Shown: positions 32,319 through 39,919, counted from the first letter of the stretch. The stretch is DNA of 64,000 bases from G963422745 sp965214285 (GCA_965214285.1 OZ243946.1:558001-622000), one strand, 5' to 3'. A program made the numbers and translations. The notes: generated by a model from the sequence alone, not told the origin.

Positions 32319-33168
32319 AGCTGCGGGCCCTGAAGCTGCGGGGCCTGGGGCGGCGGGGCCTGAGCTGACGGTGGTCCGCGGCGGCGGCGACCTCGCCACT
32401 GGGATCGTCTGGCGGCTCACCCGTGCCCGCTGGCCGGTAGTGGTCACCGAGCTGGCCGAGCCGCTCAGCGTGCGCCGCACCGTGAGCGTGTCCAGCGCCG
32501 TGGGCTGTGGCTCGTTCACGGTCGAGGGCATGCGAGCCGAGCAGGCTGCCACACCGGCCGAGGCGCTGGACCTGGCCCGCCGGGGCACCGTCGCTGTGCT
32601 GGTCTGCGACGGCCTGCCCGACTTCTGTGCCCTGCCCGGCGGCCCCGCTTCGGAGCGCTGCGTTGTGGTCGACGCCCGCATGGCCAAGCGCAACATCGAC
32701 ACCTCGATGACCGATGCGGCCCTGGTGGTGGGCGTAGGCCCCGGCTTCACGGCCGGCCGCGATTGCCACGCCGTGATCGAGACCAAACGCGGGCATCGCC
32801 TGGGCCGCTGCCTGTGGTCCGGCGCCGCTGCGGCCAACACCTCTGTGCCGGGAGCGGTAGAGGACAAAGCCGCAGAGCGGGTGCTGCGCGCCCCGGCCGA
32901 CGGCACGGTCGCCTGGACCGTCGACATCGCCGACGCCGTCACAGCCGGCCAGCCGCTGGGCTCGGTCGGCGCCTCCGAGGTGACAGCGCCGTTCGACGGC
33001 GTGGTCCGCGGCCTGATCGCTGCGGGGCTCGCCGTGCAGGCCGGCGCCAAGATCGGCGACGTCGACCCGCGTGGCGACGCGTCGCAGTGCTCGGAGATAT
33101 CGGACAAGTCGCTGGCCGTCGGCGGCGGCGTGGTCGAGGCGGTGCTCACCTGGACGGCTCTCCGGTGA
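32299..33168 (+). CDS. yqeB: YqeB-like selenium-dependent Mo hydroxylase maturation protein (EF2563 family)
   Basis: 289 residues. After a low-complexity head of Pro-Glu-Ala-Ala-Gly repeats comes the family pattern TVVRGGGDLATGIVWRL, VTELAEPLSVRRTVSVSSAV, VVVDARMAKRNIDTSMTDAA and VGVGPGFTAGRDCHAVIET. A C-terminal biotinyl-like barrel follows (LRAPADGTVAWTVDIADAV with APFDGVVRGLI). This family occurs with YqeC and XdhC in genomes that have selenium-dependent molybdenum hydroxylases; its biochemical step is not settled. GTG start, overlapping xdhC. Confidence 0.85.
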   Translation: MSAADPEAAGPEAAGPGAAGPELTVVRGGGDLATGIVWRLTRARWPVVVTELAEPLSVRRTVSVSSAVGCGSFTVEGMRAEQAATPAEALDLARRGTVAVLVCDGLPDFCALPGGPASERCVVVDARMAKRNIDTSMTDAALVVGVGPGFTAGRDCHAVIETKRGHRLGRCLWSGAAAANTSVPGAVEDKAAERVLRAPADGTVAWTVDIADAVTAGQPLGSVGASEVTAPFDGVVRGLIAAGLAVQAGAKIGDVDPRGDASQCSEISDKSLAVGGGVVEAVLTWTALR

Positions 33169-33199
33169 CCGCCGCAGGCCTTGCCCAGAGCCGCCGCCG

Positions 33200-33937
33200 A
33201 TGACCGAGCCGGTCCATGTCAGATGCCTCACCGACGCCCTGGGGCTCGGGGACCATGAGCTGGTGTCGTTCGTCGGCGGCGGCGGCAAGACCACCGCGCT
33301 GTTCGCCCTGGGCAACCAGCTCTCAGGCTCCGTGGTGCTAACCACCACCACCAAGATGGGACGTCATCGACACGGCGGCAGGCCGGTGCGCTTCGCCCCC
33401 AGCGACCGCGAGTTGGCCGCGGCCCTGAAGATCGAGCGGGCGGTGCTGGCCTGGCAGGCCGACGGCGCCCACAAGGCGCTCGGCGTGGCCCCTGAGACTG
33501 CGGACCGCTGGTTCGGGTTCGCAGATCACGTGGTCGTTGAAGCCGACGGCTCCCGGCGGCTGCCCTTCAAGGCGCCCCGCCCCTATGAGCCGGTGATCCC
33601 CTCCCGAAGCACGATGCTGGTGGCCTGCGTGGGGGCGGCCGCGCTGGGCCGGGTGATCGCCGATCAGTGCCAGCGCCCCATGAGGGTGGCAGCAGTGGCC
33701 GGGTGCTCGCCCTATCAGCGGCTCACCCCGGCCCGCTTGGCCAGGGTGCTGCTCAGCGAGCGCGGGTCCCGCAAGGGCTGCCCGCCCGCGGCGCGCTTCG
33801 CGGTGCTCGTCAACTGTGTTACCGACGAACACGGCGATTTCCTCGCTGAGCTGGCCGACGAGCTCGACGGTGCCGCGCCGCTGGTCCCTGTCGCCGAGTT
33901 CGGCCCCGGCGAGTCGCCCGAGGACAACCCCGTGTGA
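33200..33937 (+). CDS. yqeC: YqeC-like putative selenium cofactor biosynthesis protein
   Basis: 245 residues. A P-loop-like motif FVGGGGKTTALFALGNQL opens the protein, followed by VVLTTTTKMGRH, and the family hallmark VVEADGSRRLPFKAPRPYEP with VIPSRSTMLV. YqeC accompanies YqeB in the selenium-dependent molybdenum hydroxylase trait and has been proposed to help build the labile selenium cofactor. The selenophosphate synthetase (selD) this would need is not in the window. ATG 33200 lies 31 nt after the yqeB stop. Confidence 0.87.
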   Translation: MTEPVHVRCLTDALGLGDHELVSFVGGGGKTTALFALGNQLSGSVVLTTTTKMGRHRHGGRPVRFAPSDRELAAALKIERAVLAWQADGAHKALGVAPETADRWFGFADHVVVEADGSRRLPFKAPRPYEPVIPSRSTMLVACVGAAALGRVIADQCQRPMRVAAVAGCSPYQRLTPARLARVLLSERGSRKGCPPAARFAVLVNCVTDEHGDFLAELADELDGAAPLVPVAEFGPGESPEDNPV

Positions 33938-33950
33938 GAGGCAGCCCCGC

Positions 33951-34910
33951 ATGAGATCGGCCGTCAACATCATCCCCGAGACAGGCATCGCCGAGACGGT
34001 GGCGCTGGCCGTCGAGGCCGAGCGGCTCGGCTTCGACCGCTGCTGGGTCTACGACGAGGGCCTGGCGACCCGCGACGTGTGGGTAGCCCTCACCGCCATC
34101 GCCGCCGCCACCGAGCGGATCGGGCTCGGGCCGGGCATCACCAATCCCTACACCCGCCACCCGGCGCAGACCGCGGCCGCAGTCGCCAGCCTCGACGAGC
34201 TGAGCGGCCAGAGGGCGTTTCTGGGCATCGGCGCGGGCGGGTCGCTCACGCTGGACCCGCTAGGCCTGGCCCGCACCGCCCCGCTGACCGCCGTGCGCGA
34301 GGCCATCGAAGCGGCCCGGCTGCTTTTCGCCGGCGGCAGCGTCGACTACCACGGCAGCACTGTGCGGCTTTGCTCGGCGGCCATCGGCTACGCCCGCCCC
34401 GGCATCGAGATCTGGCTGGCCGGTCGCGGCCCGAAGATGCTGGCCCTGGGAGGCGCAGCCGCCGACGGCGTGATGCTGGACTTCATCCACCGCCCCTCGC
34501 TCGGCGGCTACGTGGACCTGGTGCGCCGCGGCGGCCCGGCGGAGATCTGCTACTCCACGGCGCTGGTGATCGACGATGCCGACCTCGAAGCCGTGCGACC
34601 CCACATGACCTACCGGCTCCTCGACGCCCCACAGCCGGTGAAGGACGCTCTGGGCATGAGCGAGGCAGACACGGCGCGCATCCGAGCCGCGATGGCCGGC
34701 GGCCTGGCAGAAGCGGCCCGCCAAGTGCCCGACGAGTGGGTGCTGCCGTTCGTGATCCACGGCAGCGCCGCCGAGTGCTCCGCCGTCCTGGACGCCGTGG
34801 TTCACGAGCACGGGTTCAGCGAGTTCGTGCTGCCGATGTTCGAGCACCCCGACCACCTGCGCCATTTGGCCCTGGCGGCGCAAGTGATCCAAGACGCGGC
34901 AGGCGCATGA
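33951..34910 (+). CDS. LLM-class F420-dependent oxidoreductase
   Basis: 319 residues, close paralogue of the gene at 15253: RCWVYDEGLATRDVWVALTA, GPGITNPYTRHPAQTAAAVA, LDELSGQRAFLGIGAGGSL, then ARPGIEIWLAGRGPKMLALG. It follows yqeC by 13 nt in the Mo-hydroxylase operon, so it probably acts on the same substrate family. Its stop overlaps a 24-codon frame by ATGA. Other roles within the very broad LLM family are possible. Confidence 0.87.
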   Translation: MRSAVNIIPETGIAETVALAVEAERLGFDRCWVYDEGLATRDVWVALTAIAAATERIGLGPGITNPYTRHPAQTAAAVASLDELSGQRAFLGIGAGGSLTLDPLGLARTAPLTAVREAIEAARLLFAGGSVDYHGSTVRLCSAAIGYARPGIEIWLAGRGPKMLALGGAAADGVMLDFIHRPSLGGYVDLVRRGGPAEICYSTALVIDDADLEAVRPHMTYRLLDAPQPVKDALGMSEADTARIRAAMAGGLAEAARQVPDEWVLPFVIHGSAAECSAVLDAVVHEHGFSEFVLPMFEHPDHLRHLALAAQVIQDAAGA

Positions 34911-34981
34911 ACGAGCACCCGAGCTTCGACGAGCCTGCCGTTCGCCTCGTCGGTCCCGGCGAGGAGCAGGAGGGCGCATGA
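34907..34981 (+). CDS. 24-residue frame duplicating the start of the next gene
   Basis: The frame begins at ATG 34907 (ATGA overlap with the LLM gene), reads MNEHPSFDEPAVRLVGPGEE, then QEGA, and stops at 34979-34981, overlapping the next start by ATGA. Its opening matches the next gene's MSGHPGFDEPGF, so a duplication of about 71 bp made a miniature first frame. It may merely keep translational coupling. Confidence 0.4.
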   Translation: MNEHPSFDEPAVRLVGPGEEQEGA

Positions 34982-35706
34982 GCGGGCACCCCGGCTTCGA
35001 CGAGCCTGGGTTCGCGGTCCCCGCCGCAGAGGTGTTCGCCGACGGCGTACTGCCCGGCGTGGACGAGCAGGCCCCGCTGCCCGAGCTGGTCGACGTTGAC
35101 GCCGACGGCGGCCCGCCGGTGGCCGACCCCGTCGACGAGCCGATGGTCCGAGTCGAGCATCGCCGCATCCGGGTGCTGTCGAACTACTGGCACGCCGGCT
35201 GGCAGCACGCCGTGCCGGCGACGCTGCTGCGCGAGTCGGTTGCGCAGCAGCTCGGGGCGGTCGTCGATTCGCTGCCGAGCCGCTGGGGGCTCGCCGTGTT
35301 CGATGCCTGGCGGCCCCTGGCGTTGCAGCAGCAGCTCGTCGATGCCAGCGCCGAGATCGGCGCCGAGCCGGGCTTCATCGCTCCTGTCTCGGATGACCCG
35401 GCCACCCCGCCGCCGCATCTCACCGGCGGCACCGTGGATGTGGGGCTCACCTGGGACTGGGTGCCGCTGGCGCCGGGCTGCGGCTTCGACGACACCACCG
35501 CGCTGGCCCATGCTGCACACCTCGAGGACCGCCCCGGCGTGGACCGGGAGCTGCGCCGGCTGCTGTTCTGGTCGATGCAGGCTCAGGGGTTCGTGGTCTT
35601 TCCCGGCGAGTGGTGGCACTTCGAGCACGGCACCCGCCGCTGGGCCTACGTCACCGGCAACGCTCCCCGCTACGGCCCCGCCGACGTCTCGCCCTTCGCC
35701 CTCTGA
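34978..35706 (+). CDS. M15-family D-Ala-D-Ala dipeptidase-like protein (VanX/DdpX type)
   Basis: 242 residues. The dipeptidase signature is complete: FDAWRPLALQQQLVDA with the transition-state Arg, the zinc ligands in PPHLTGGTVDVGL (His and Asp) and in GEWWHFEHG (catalytic Glu, zinc His). VanX-type enzymes cleave D-Ala-D-Ala for peptidoglycan turnover or vancomycin resistance. No vanH/vanA or other glycopeptide resistance genes are nearby. The position at the end of a Mo-hydroxylase operon suggests recycling or another small amide substrate. Confidence 0.85.
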   Translation: MSGHPGFDEPGFAVPAAEVFADGVLPGVDEQAPLPELVDVDADGGPPVADPVDEPMVRVEHRRIRVLSNYWHAGWQHAVPATLLRESVAQQLGAVVDSLPSRWGLAVFDAWRPLALQQQLVDASAEIGAEPGFIAPVSDDPATPPPHLTGGTVDVGLTWDWVPLAPGCGFDDTTALAHAAHLEDRPGVDRELRRLLFWSMQAQGFVVFPGEWWHFEHGTRRWAYVTGNAPRYGPADVSPFAL

Positions 35707-35764
35707 CGCCCTGCTTCTGGTGGGTCCCCGCCGCCCACCCGACTCAGGCGTCGTCGTCATGCGC

Positions 35765-35770
35765 TAACCT
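35765..35770 (+). promoter_or_regulatory. -10 box TAACCT of the mntA-hepT operon
   Basis: Hexamer 9 nt before ATG 35780. Confidence 0.35.
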
Positions 35771-35779
35771 GCCGGGACG

Positions 35780-36256
35780 ATGGCACAGATCCTAGCCAAG
35801 CCGAAGAACCCAGCGTTCGAGAAGACCCATCGCCGTGGGCCTGACGGCCGGTTCCTGCCGCTCCTCGAGAAGAAGAACAGCAGAGCCGGAGCAGTGCAGA
35901 GCGCGCATCGCGACGTTGACGACCAGACGGCGTCTACATCGGCGACCTTTCGCACGAGTCGCCTTGAGGGAGTGCTGGGGCGACACCGGACTGCTCTCAA
36001 GGAGATCGCGGCTCGTCATGGGGCAAAGTCCATCGCCATCGTCGGTTCTGTGGCGCGGGGTGAGGACACCGCCGATAGCGACTACGACTTCCTGGTGGAC
36101 TTCGGCAAGCCGACCGGCGTGTTCGCGAAGGCCGGTCTGCGGATCGAGCTCAGGGAATACCTGGGCGAGAGGGTGGACCTGATACATGGCAGTGAGCGCT
36201 TTAGGAGCGAGGGGCGGTGCGCCCCTTCCATGCTGCGAGAAGCAATTCAGTTGTGA
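35780..36256 (+). CDS. mntA: MntA-type nucleotidyltransferase antitoxin
   Basis: 158 residues. The minimal nucleotidyltransferase domain occupies the second half: IAIVGSVARGEDTADSDYDF fits G-S-x10-D-x-D, with a third Asp in RVDLIHG. MntA proteins neutralise the partner HEPN toxin by AMPylating its active-site Tyr. The protein has an unusual basic, Ser/Arg-rich N-terminal extension of about 65 residues; the first start has a -10 box in front, but an internal GTG near residue 64 would give the usual short form. It overlaps the toxin gene by GTGA. Confidence 0.85.
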   Translation: MAQILAKPKNPAFEKTHRRGPDGRFLPLLEKKNSRAGAVQSAHRDVDDQTASTSATFRTSRLEGVLGRHRTALKEIAARHGAKSIAIVGSVARGEDTADSDYDFLVDFGKPTGVFAKAGLRIELREYLGERVDLIHGSERFRSEGRCAPSMLREAIQL

Positions 36257-36624
36257 ACGAGATCGAGTCGCGTTCTGTCGAGGACATTCTGCTGGCTGCC
36301 GACAGAATCGTGGAGCTCATCGCCGGAGGACGCGACGCCTGGCAGTCCGATTGGCGCATCTATCAGCTGACACAGAAGCAGGTTTCGATCATAGGGGAGG
36401 CTTCCGTTCGGCTTCGCAGGGAGGGTTTCGATTCACGCCATCCAGAGTTGGCCCCCTACATTCACCGTGCCACGGATCATCGTAATGAAGTCGTGCATGA
36501 GTATGACTTGGACGAGTACGACGACCTGTGGGAAACCTTGGTGACAGAAATCCCCGAGATCGCTGCGGCGTTCCGATCCATCCGGGATGCTCTCGGCGAT
36601 CAAGTGCAGTCTACTGATCCTTGA
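36253..36624 (+). CDS. hepT: HepT-type HEPN ribonuclease toxin
   Basis: 123 residues, DUF86/HepT family. The catalytic motif R-x4-H-x-Y is intact as RNEVVHEY within THRATDHRNEVVHEYDLDEY-like sequence, preceded by ASVRLRREG. HepT cuts RNA (tRNA in studied cases) unless its Tyr is AMPylated by MntA, encoded directly upstream with a 4-nt overlap. GC content is visibly lower than in neighbouring genes, consistent with horizontal acquisition. Confidence 0.87.
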   Translation: MNEIESRSVEDILLAADRIVELIAGGRDAWQSDWRIYQLTQKQVSIIGEASVRLRREGFDSRHPELAPYIHRATDHRNEVVHEYDLDEYDDLWETLVTEIPEIAAAFRSIRDALGDQVQSTDP

Positions 36625-36671
36625 GTTCTGTCTCGGAATCCGGCTGGTTGTCCAGGTACGCCGCACGGCCC

Positions 36672-36775
36672 ACCTGCTCGTTGGTCCGGCTGACGGCCGT
36701 CATCGCAGTCGCAGGCCTGCTCGCCGCTGGATGCTCAGGTGCTTCTGAAGACGAGACCGCCGACCCGGAGCCGTA
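36672..36775 (+). pseudogene. remnant of the lipoprotein gene (copy of 37312)
   Basis: The stretch GTCCGGCTGACGGCCGTCAT onward matches the signal-peptide region of the intact gene at 37312, through the lipobox (GGATGCTCA) to GACGAGACCGCC. A 4-nt insertion near 36682 shifts the frame before the lipobox and a TAG replaces the codon after GAGCCG. No start codon is in frame. Confidence 0.7.
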
Positions 36776-36828
36776 GGGCGTTCCGCCCAGGGCGGCTCAG
36801 GCTTGCGCCGGCTCGGTAGCGTCGGCGC

Positions 36829-36976
36829 ATTCGAGTCGACATCCAGAACCAGCCCTCCTACGCCATCGCCTGCTGCTATCTCGGCGTCGGCGAGACGATC
36901 CACGTGGAGCCCGATGCCATGGCGCTGATGAGCGACGGGATCAAGGTCAAAGAGGGGCTCGGCGGAGGCGGCACTG
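36829..36976 (+). pseudogene. remnant of the TIGR00266 gene (copy of 38058)
   Basis: Reads R-V-D-I-Q-N-Q-P-S-Y-A-I-A, then HVEPDAMALMSDGIKV and LGGGG, matching the first 50 codons of the gene at 38058. The promoter hexamer TAGCGT is kept at 36817-36822 with the same 6-nt spacing, but the start ATG has become ATT. The match ends abruptly at about 36973, where a palindrome and an antitoxin gene follow. Confidence 0.78.
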
Positions 36977-36995
36977 CCATGGTCAACGACCATGG
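36977..36995. promoter_or_regulatory. palindromic operator candidate of the antitoxin gene
   Basis: Perfect inverted repeat CCATGGTC-AAC-GACCATGG, 30 bp upstream of the antitoxin ATG and covering its expected -35 region. Phd/YefM antitoxins usually repress their own promoter at such palindromes. Confidence 0.55.
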
Positions 36996-37011
36996 TCATT
37001 AGCGAGGGTGG

Positions 37012-37017
37012 TACGCT
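37012..37017 (+). promoter_or_regulatory. -10 box TACGCT of the antitoxin gene
   Basis: Hexamer 7 nt before ATG 37025; leaderless arrangement. Confidence 0.45.
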
Positions 37018-37024
37018 CCGAGCC

Positions 37025-37231
37025 ATGACCACTGAGATCAAGGCCAGCCAATTCAAGGCCACATGCCTGGCTTTGCTGGACGAAGTAGCGCACAGCGGCC
37101 AAGAGATCGTCGTGACCAAGCACGGCCGCCCGCTGGCCAAGCTCGTCCCTTTTCCCGACGCTCCCCCTTTGGAGGGGTCGGTGACGATCAACGTCGACGA
37201 CGAGGAACTGCCCTTCTCCACAGGCGGTTGA
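37025..37231 (+). CDS. orphan Phd/YefM-family antitoxin
   Basis: 68 residues with the Phd/YefM DNA-binding start: EIKASQFKATCLALLDEVAH, then GQEIVVTKHGRPLAKLVPFP, and a short acidic tail that in complete systems wraps the toxin. No VapC/PIN, Doc or RelE toxin gene follows; the next gene is an unrelated lipoprotein 80 bp away. Either the partner was lost or it lies elsewhere. The gene sits at the broken end of a decayed duplicate, so it probably arrived by insertion there. Confidence 0.85.
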   Translation: MTTEIKASQFKATCLALLDEVAHSGQEIVVTKHGRPLAKLVPFPDAPPLEGSVTINVDDEELPFSTGG

Positions 37232-37311
37232 CTGGGGGAGGCACACAGCACACTGTTGAACCGCTGAGCTAGTCTGGGGCGGCCCTGCCGCAATCCCCTG
37301 AGGAGAATCCC

Positions 37312-37872
37312 ATGCACACCCCTGTCCGACGGCTCGTCCGGCTGCCGGCCGTGATCGCAGTCGCAGGCCTGCTCGCCGCAGGATGCTCAGACTCCGCTGA
37401 CGACGAGACCGCCGCCCCGGAGCCGACAGCAGCCCCGGCAGCAGCGGAGGGCGACGTCACCGTCGACTCCAGCCGCAACAAGGCTGTGCGCCAGATCAGC
37501 TCGCTGTACCTGACGGACCCTGGGTCGCTTTTCGACGAGGCCGAGGCGACCTGCATAGCCGAGAGGACCGTCGATGGCCTGACCGACGAGGAAGTCGAGG
37601 GCTTCCTGGCCGGTCAGGTGCCTCCGCCTGTCGAAGCGGCCCCTGACGGCGGACCGCCCGCGGAGATGAAGGCCTGCATCGACAGCCTGGGCTGGCTGGA
37701 GCGGCTTTTCGCGCAGACCATGACCGCTGAGGCGGTCGCCTGCATCGTCGACCGGGCGGACAAGGATCTGGCCTACGACTACGCCGTTGCGCCCTTCCTC
37801 GACGACGCCCCGATACCGCCGGAGCAGGTGGATGCCATGCTCGCCCACCTCGAGGCCTGCGACGCCGCCTGA
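37312..37872 (+). CDS. lipoprotein of unknown function
   Basis: 186 residues. The basic signal peptide ends in the lipobox LLAAGC (Cys near residue 25), followed by a Pro/Ala/Glu linker. The mature part has three Cys-centred helices (EATCIAERTVDGLTDEEVEG, EMKACIDSLGW, AVACIVDRADKD) and ends in LEACDAA. A TAGTCT hexamer at 37270-37275 and GAGGAG before the ATG give a normal leadered mRNA. A decayed copy of this gene and of the downstream gene lies at 36672-36976, so the pair was once duplicated. Confidence 0.7.
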   Translation: MHTPVRRLVRLPAVIAVAGLLAAGCSDSADDETAAPEPTAAPAAAEGDVTVDSSRNKAVRQISSLYLTDPGSLFDEAEATCIAERTVDGLTDEEVEGFLAGQVPPPVEAAPDGGPPAEMKACIDSLGWLERLFAQTMTAEAVACIVDRADKDLAYDYAVAPFLDDAPIPPEQVDAMLAHLEACDAA

Positions 37873-38045
37873 GCCGCCCCGACCGTCATGGCAGCCCCGA
37901 AATGAGCCAAGCGAGCCGAGCGTTCCTGGCACTGCCGGCCGGGCTGGTCCTTCGTGGATCAGCCAGCTCCAGGCGGTCTGCCCCGATGTGCCGGCGTCGC
38001 CGGAGCCGCAGGGGCTTACGGCGTAGGCGGGCGCGGTCGGTCTGA

Positions 38046-38051
38046 TAGCGT
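38046..38051 (+). promoter_or_regulatory. -10 box TAGCGT, leaderless start at 38058
   Basis: Hexamer 6 nt before the ATG. The same hexamer and spacing are preserved in the decayed copy at 36817-36822. Confidence 0.55.
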
Positions 38052-38057
38052 CGGGGC

Positions 38058-38729
38058 ATGCGAGTCGACATCCAGAACCAGCCCTCATACGCCATCGCCT
38101 ATTGCTACCTTGGCGTGGGCGAGACCGTCCACGTGGAGCCCGATGCCATGGCGCTGATGAGCGACGGGATCGAGGTCAAGGCCGGGCTCGGCGGAGGCGG
38201 CCTGCGCAAGGCGCTGAAGCGCACCCTCGGCGGCGAGAGCATCATCTTTGGGCAGTACACCGGCAAGGCCGAGGGTTGCTTCGTGGGTGTAGCCCCCAAG
38301 TACCCCGGCGACATGGCGGCCTTCGACACCTCCGTCGGCTGGAGCCTCCAGCAGGGCTCGCTCGTTGCCTACGCGGATGGCGTCAACGTGGACGTGACCT
38401 TCAGCGGCCTGAGGGGCGTGATGATGAGGGAGGGCATCTCCTTCCTGCACACATCCGGCAGCGGCACGGTGGTCGTGGCCAGCTACGGGGCGATCTCGTC
38501 GGTCAAGCTGGGCCAGGGGGAGCGGGTGATCGTCGACACCGGCCATCTGGTCGGCTTCACCGAGCACGTCGACGTCAAGGTCGGCCCGCTGTCGTCGCTG
38601 GGCACGTCGTTCCTCACAGGCGAGGGCCTGGTGGCGAGGCTCAGCGGCCCCGGCGAGGTGCTGGTGCAGACCCGCGCCGAGGACGGCCTGCGCAACTGGC
38701 TGTTCCCCAAGGGCGCCCAAAACGCCTGA
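38058..38729 (+). CDS. TIGR00266/AIM24-family protein
   Basis: 223 residues, mostly beta-structure: QPSYAIAYCYLGVGETVHVE, a Gly-rich turn AGLGGGGLRKALKRTLGGES, ending with GPLSSLGTSFLTGEGLVARL and GPGEVLVQTR. This fold is widespread and resembles a tryptophan-RNA-attenuation-like barrel; the bacterial role is unknown. It follows the lipoprotein gene by 185 bp but has its own leaderless promoter. Confidence 0.88.
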   Translation: MRVDIQNQPSYAIAYCYLGVGETVHVEPDAMALMSDGIEVKAGLGGGGLRKALKRTLGGESIIFGQYTGKAEGCFVGVAPKYPGDMAAFDTSVGWSLQQGSLVAYADGVNVDVTFSGLRGVMMREGISFLHTSGSGTVVVASYGAISSVKLGQGERVIVDTGHLVGFTEHVDVKVGPLSSLGTSFLTGEGLVARLSGPGEVLVQTRAEDGLRNWLFPKGAQNA

Positions 38730-38803
38730 GCGCGCGAGGGCGCTGCCCGGTCTGCGGCGGAGCCGACGACCCGGCTACGCCCGCCCGCGACAACCCGGCA
38801 AGG

Positions 38804-39919
38804 TCAGCCCCCCAGTCGGACCGGCATCACCAGGCTCAGGAATGCCTTGTCGGCGGGCGCCTTGACCAGCACAGGGTGCTGCTCGTCGTCGAACTCGACG
38901 CGGACCGTCTCGCCAGGGGCTGTGTCGATCCCGTCGAACAGGTAGTCCAGGTTCAAGCCGACGATCATCTCGTCGCCGTCGTAGCCGGCGTCGACAGAGA
39001 CGGACACTTCGCCGATCTCCTCGTCGGCGACGGTGAACCGCGCCCCGCCGGCGGTGAGGCCGATGCGGACGACTGAGCCCCGGGGCACGACCCGCTTGAC
39101 GCGCTTGAGGGTGCGCAGCAGGTCGGCACGGTCAGCGGTGAGCACGTTGGGACCGCTGTCGGGGACCAGCTTCCGGTAGTTCGGAAAGTCCCCGTCGATC
39201 AGCCTGGATGTGACCGTGGTCCCGTCGGCGGCGAACGCCACGTGGCGGCGGTCGAAGCTGACCTGCAGCGGGCCGTCGTCGTTCAGCAGCCGTGCCAGCT
39301 CCTTGAGCGCCCGCCCGGGGACCAGCGCGGAGGGCTGATCGCCGAGGATCGACGTGCCGCTCAGATCCTTGATCGTCAGCCGGTACGAGTTGGTGGCAGC
39401 GAGGCGCACCCCTTTGCCTTCGGGCTCCACGAGCACGCCTGTCAGGATGGGCCGAGTGTCGGTGTCGGACGCGGCCCTGGTCACCTGCTCCACGGCAGTG
39501 CGGAACCCGGCGACATCGTCCACCGTCGCGGCGGGGCCGTCGGGCACGGGGATCTCAGGCCACTTCTCGGGGTTCCTGGTCGCCAGCTTCACGCCCAGGC
39601 CCTCGGCGCCTGTCTCCTCGAAGCAGACGTCATCACCGTCCATGGTCACGGCCACAGGCCCGGCGGCCAGCGACTTCACGGCCTTGGCGGCTTGTGCCGC
39701 CTTGATGATCGCTGTCCCGTCGCTGCTGCCGTCCACGTCGACGACAGCAGAGATCGACAGGTTCAGGTCGGTGCCTGTCACCGTCAGGCTGTCGCCTGCC
39801 AGATCCATGCGGACCGCCGACAGGATCGACGTCTCCGTCTTGCGGGTGACCGCAGCACGGCCGGCGTCTGCGATTGCTTTGCCGAGCACGTCCCGCTCGG
39901 CTTGAAAGGTGATGGTCAT
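38804..39919 (-). CDS. dnaN: DNA polymerase III beta-clamp-like protein
   Basis: 371 residues with all three clamp domains: FQAERDVLGKAIADAGRAA at the start, LTGVLVEPEGKGVRLAATNS with YRLTI opening domain 2, GDFPNYRKLVP before domain 3, and the canonical C-terminal FLSLVMPVRL. It should encircle DNA and tether polymerases. There is no dnaA, recF or gyrB nearby, unlike the usual dnaN, so this may be a second clamp. The ATG at 39919 has a good ribosome-binding site (GGAAGG); the longer frame upstream has no clamp similarity. Confidence 0.88.
   Translation of the reverse strand: MTITFQAERDVLGKAIADAGRAAVTRKTETSILSAVRMDLAGDSLTVTGTDLNLSISAVVDVDGSSDGTAIIKAAQAAKAVKSLAAGPVAVTMDGDDVCFEETGAEGLGVKLATRNPEKWPEIPVPDGPAATVDDVAGFRTAVEQVTRAASDTDTRPILTGVLVEPEGKGVRLAATNSYRLTIKDLSGTSILGDQPSALVPGRALKELARLLNDDGPLQVSFDRRHVAFAADGTTVTSRLIDGDFPNYRKLVPDSGPNVLTADRADLLRTLKRVKRVVPRGSVVRIGLTAGGARFTVADEEIGEVSVSVDAGYDGDEMIVGLNLDYLFDGIDTAPGETVRVEFDDEQHPVLVKAPADKAFLSLVMPVRLGG

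Noticed and set aside
34978..35706. vancomycin resistance cluster
   Set aside because: A VanX-like gene is present, but no vanH, vanA-type ligase or vanRS; the neighbours are catabolic.
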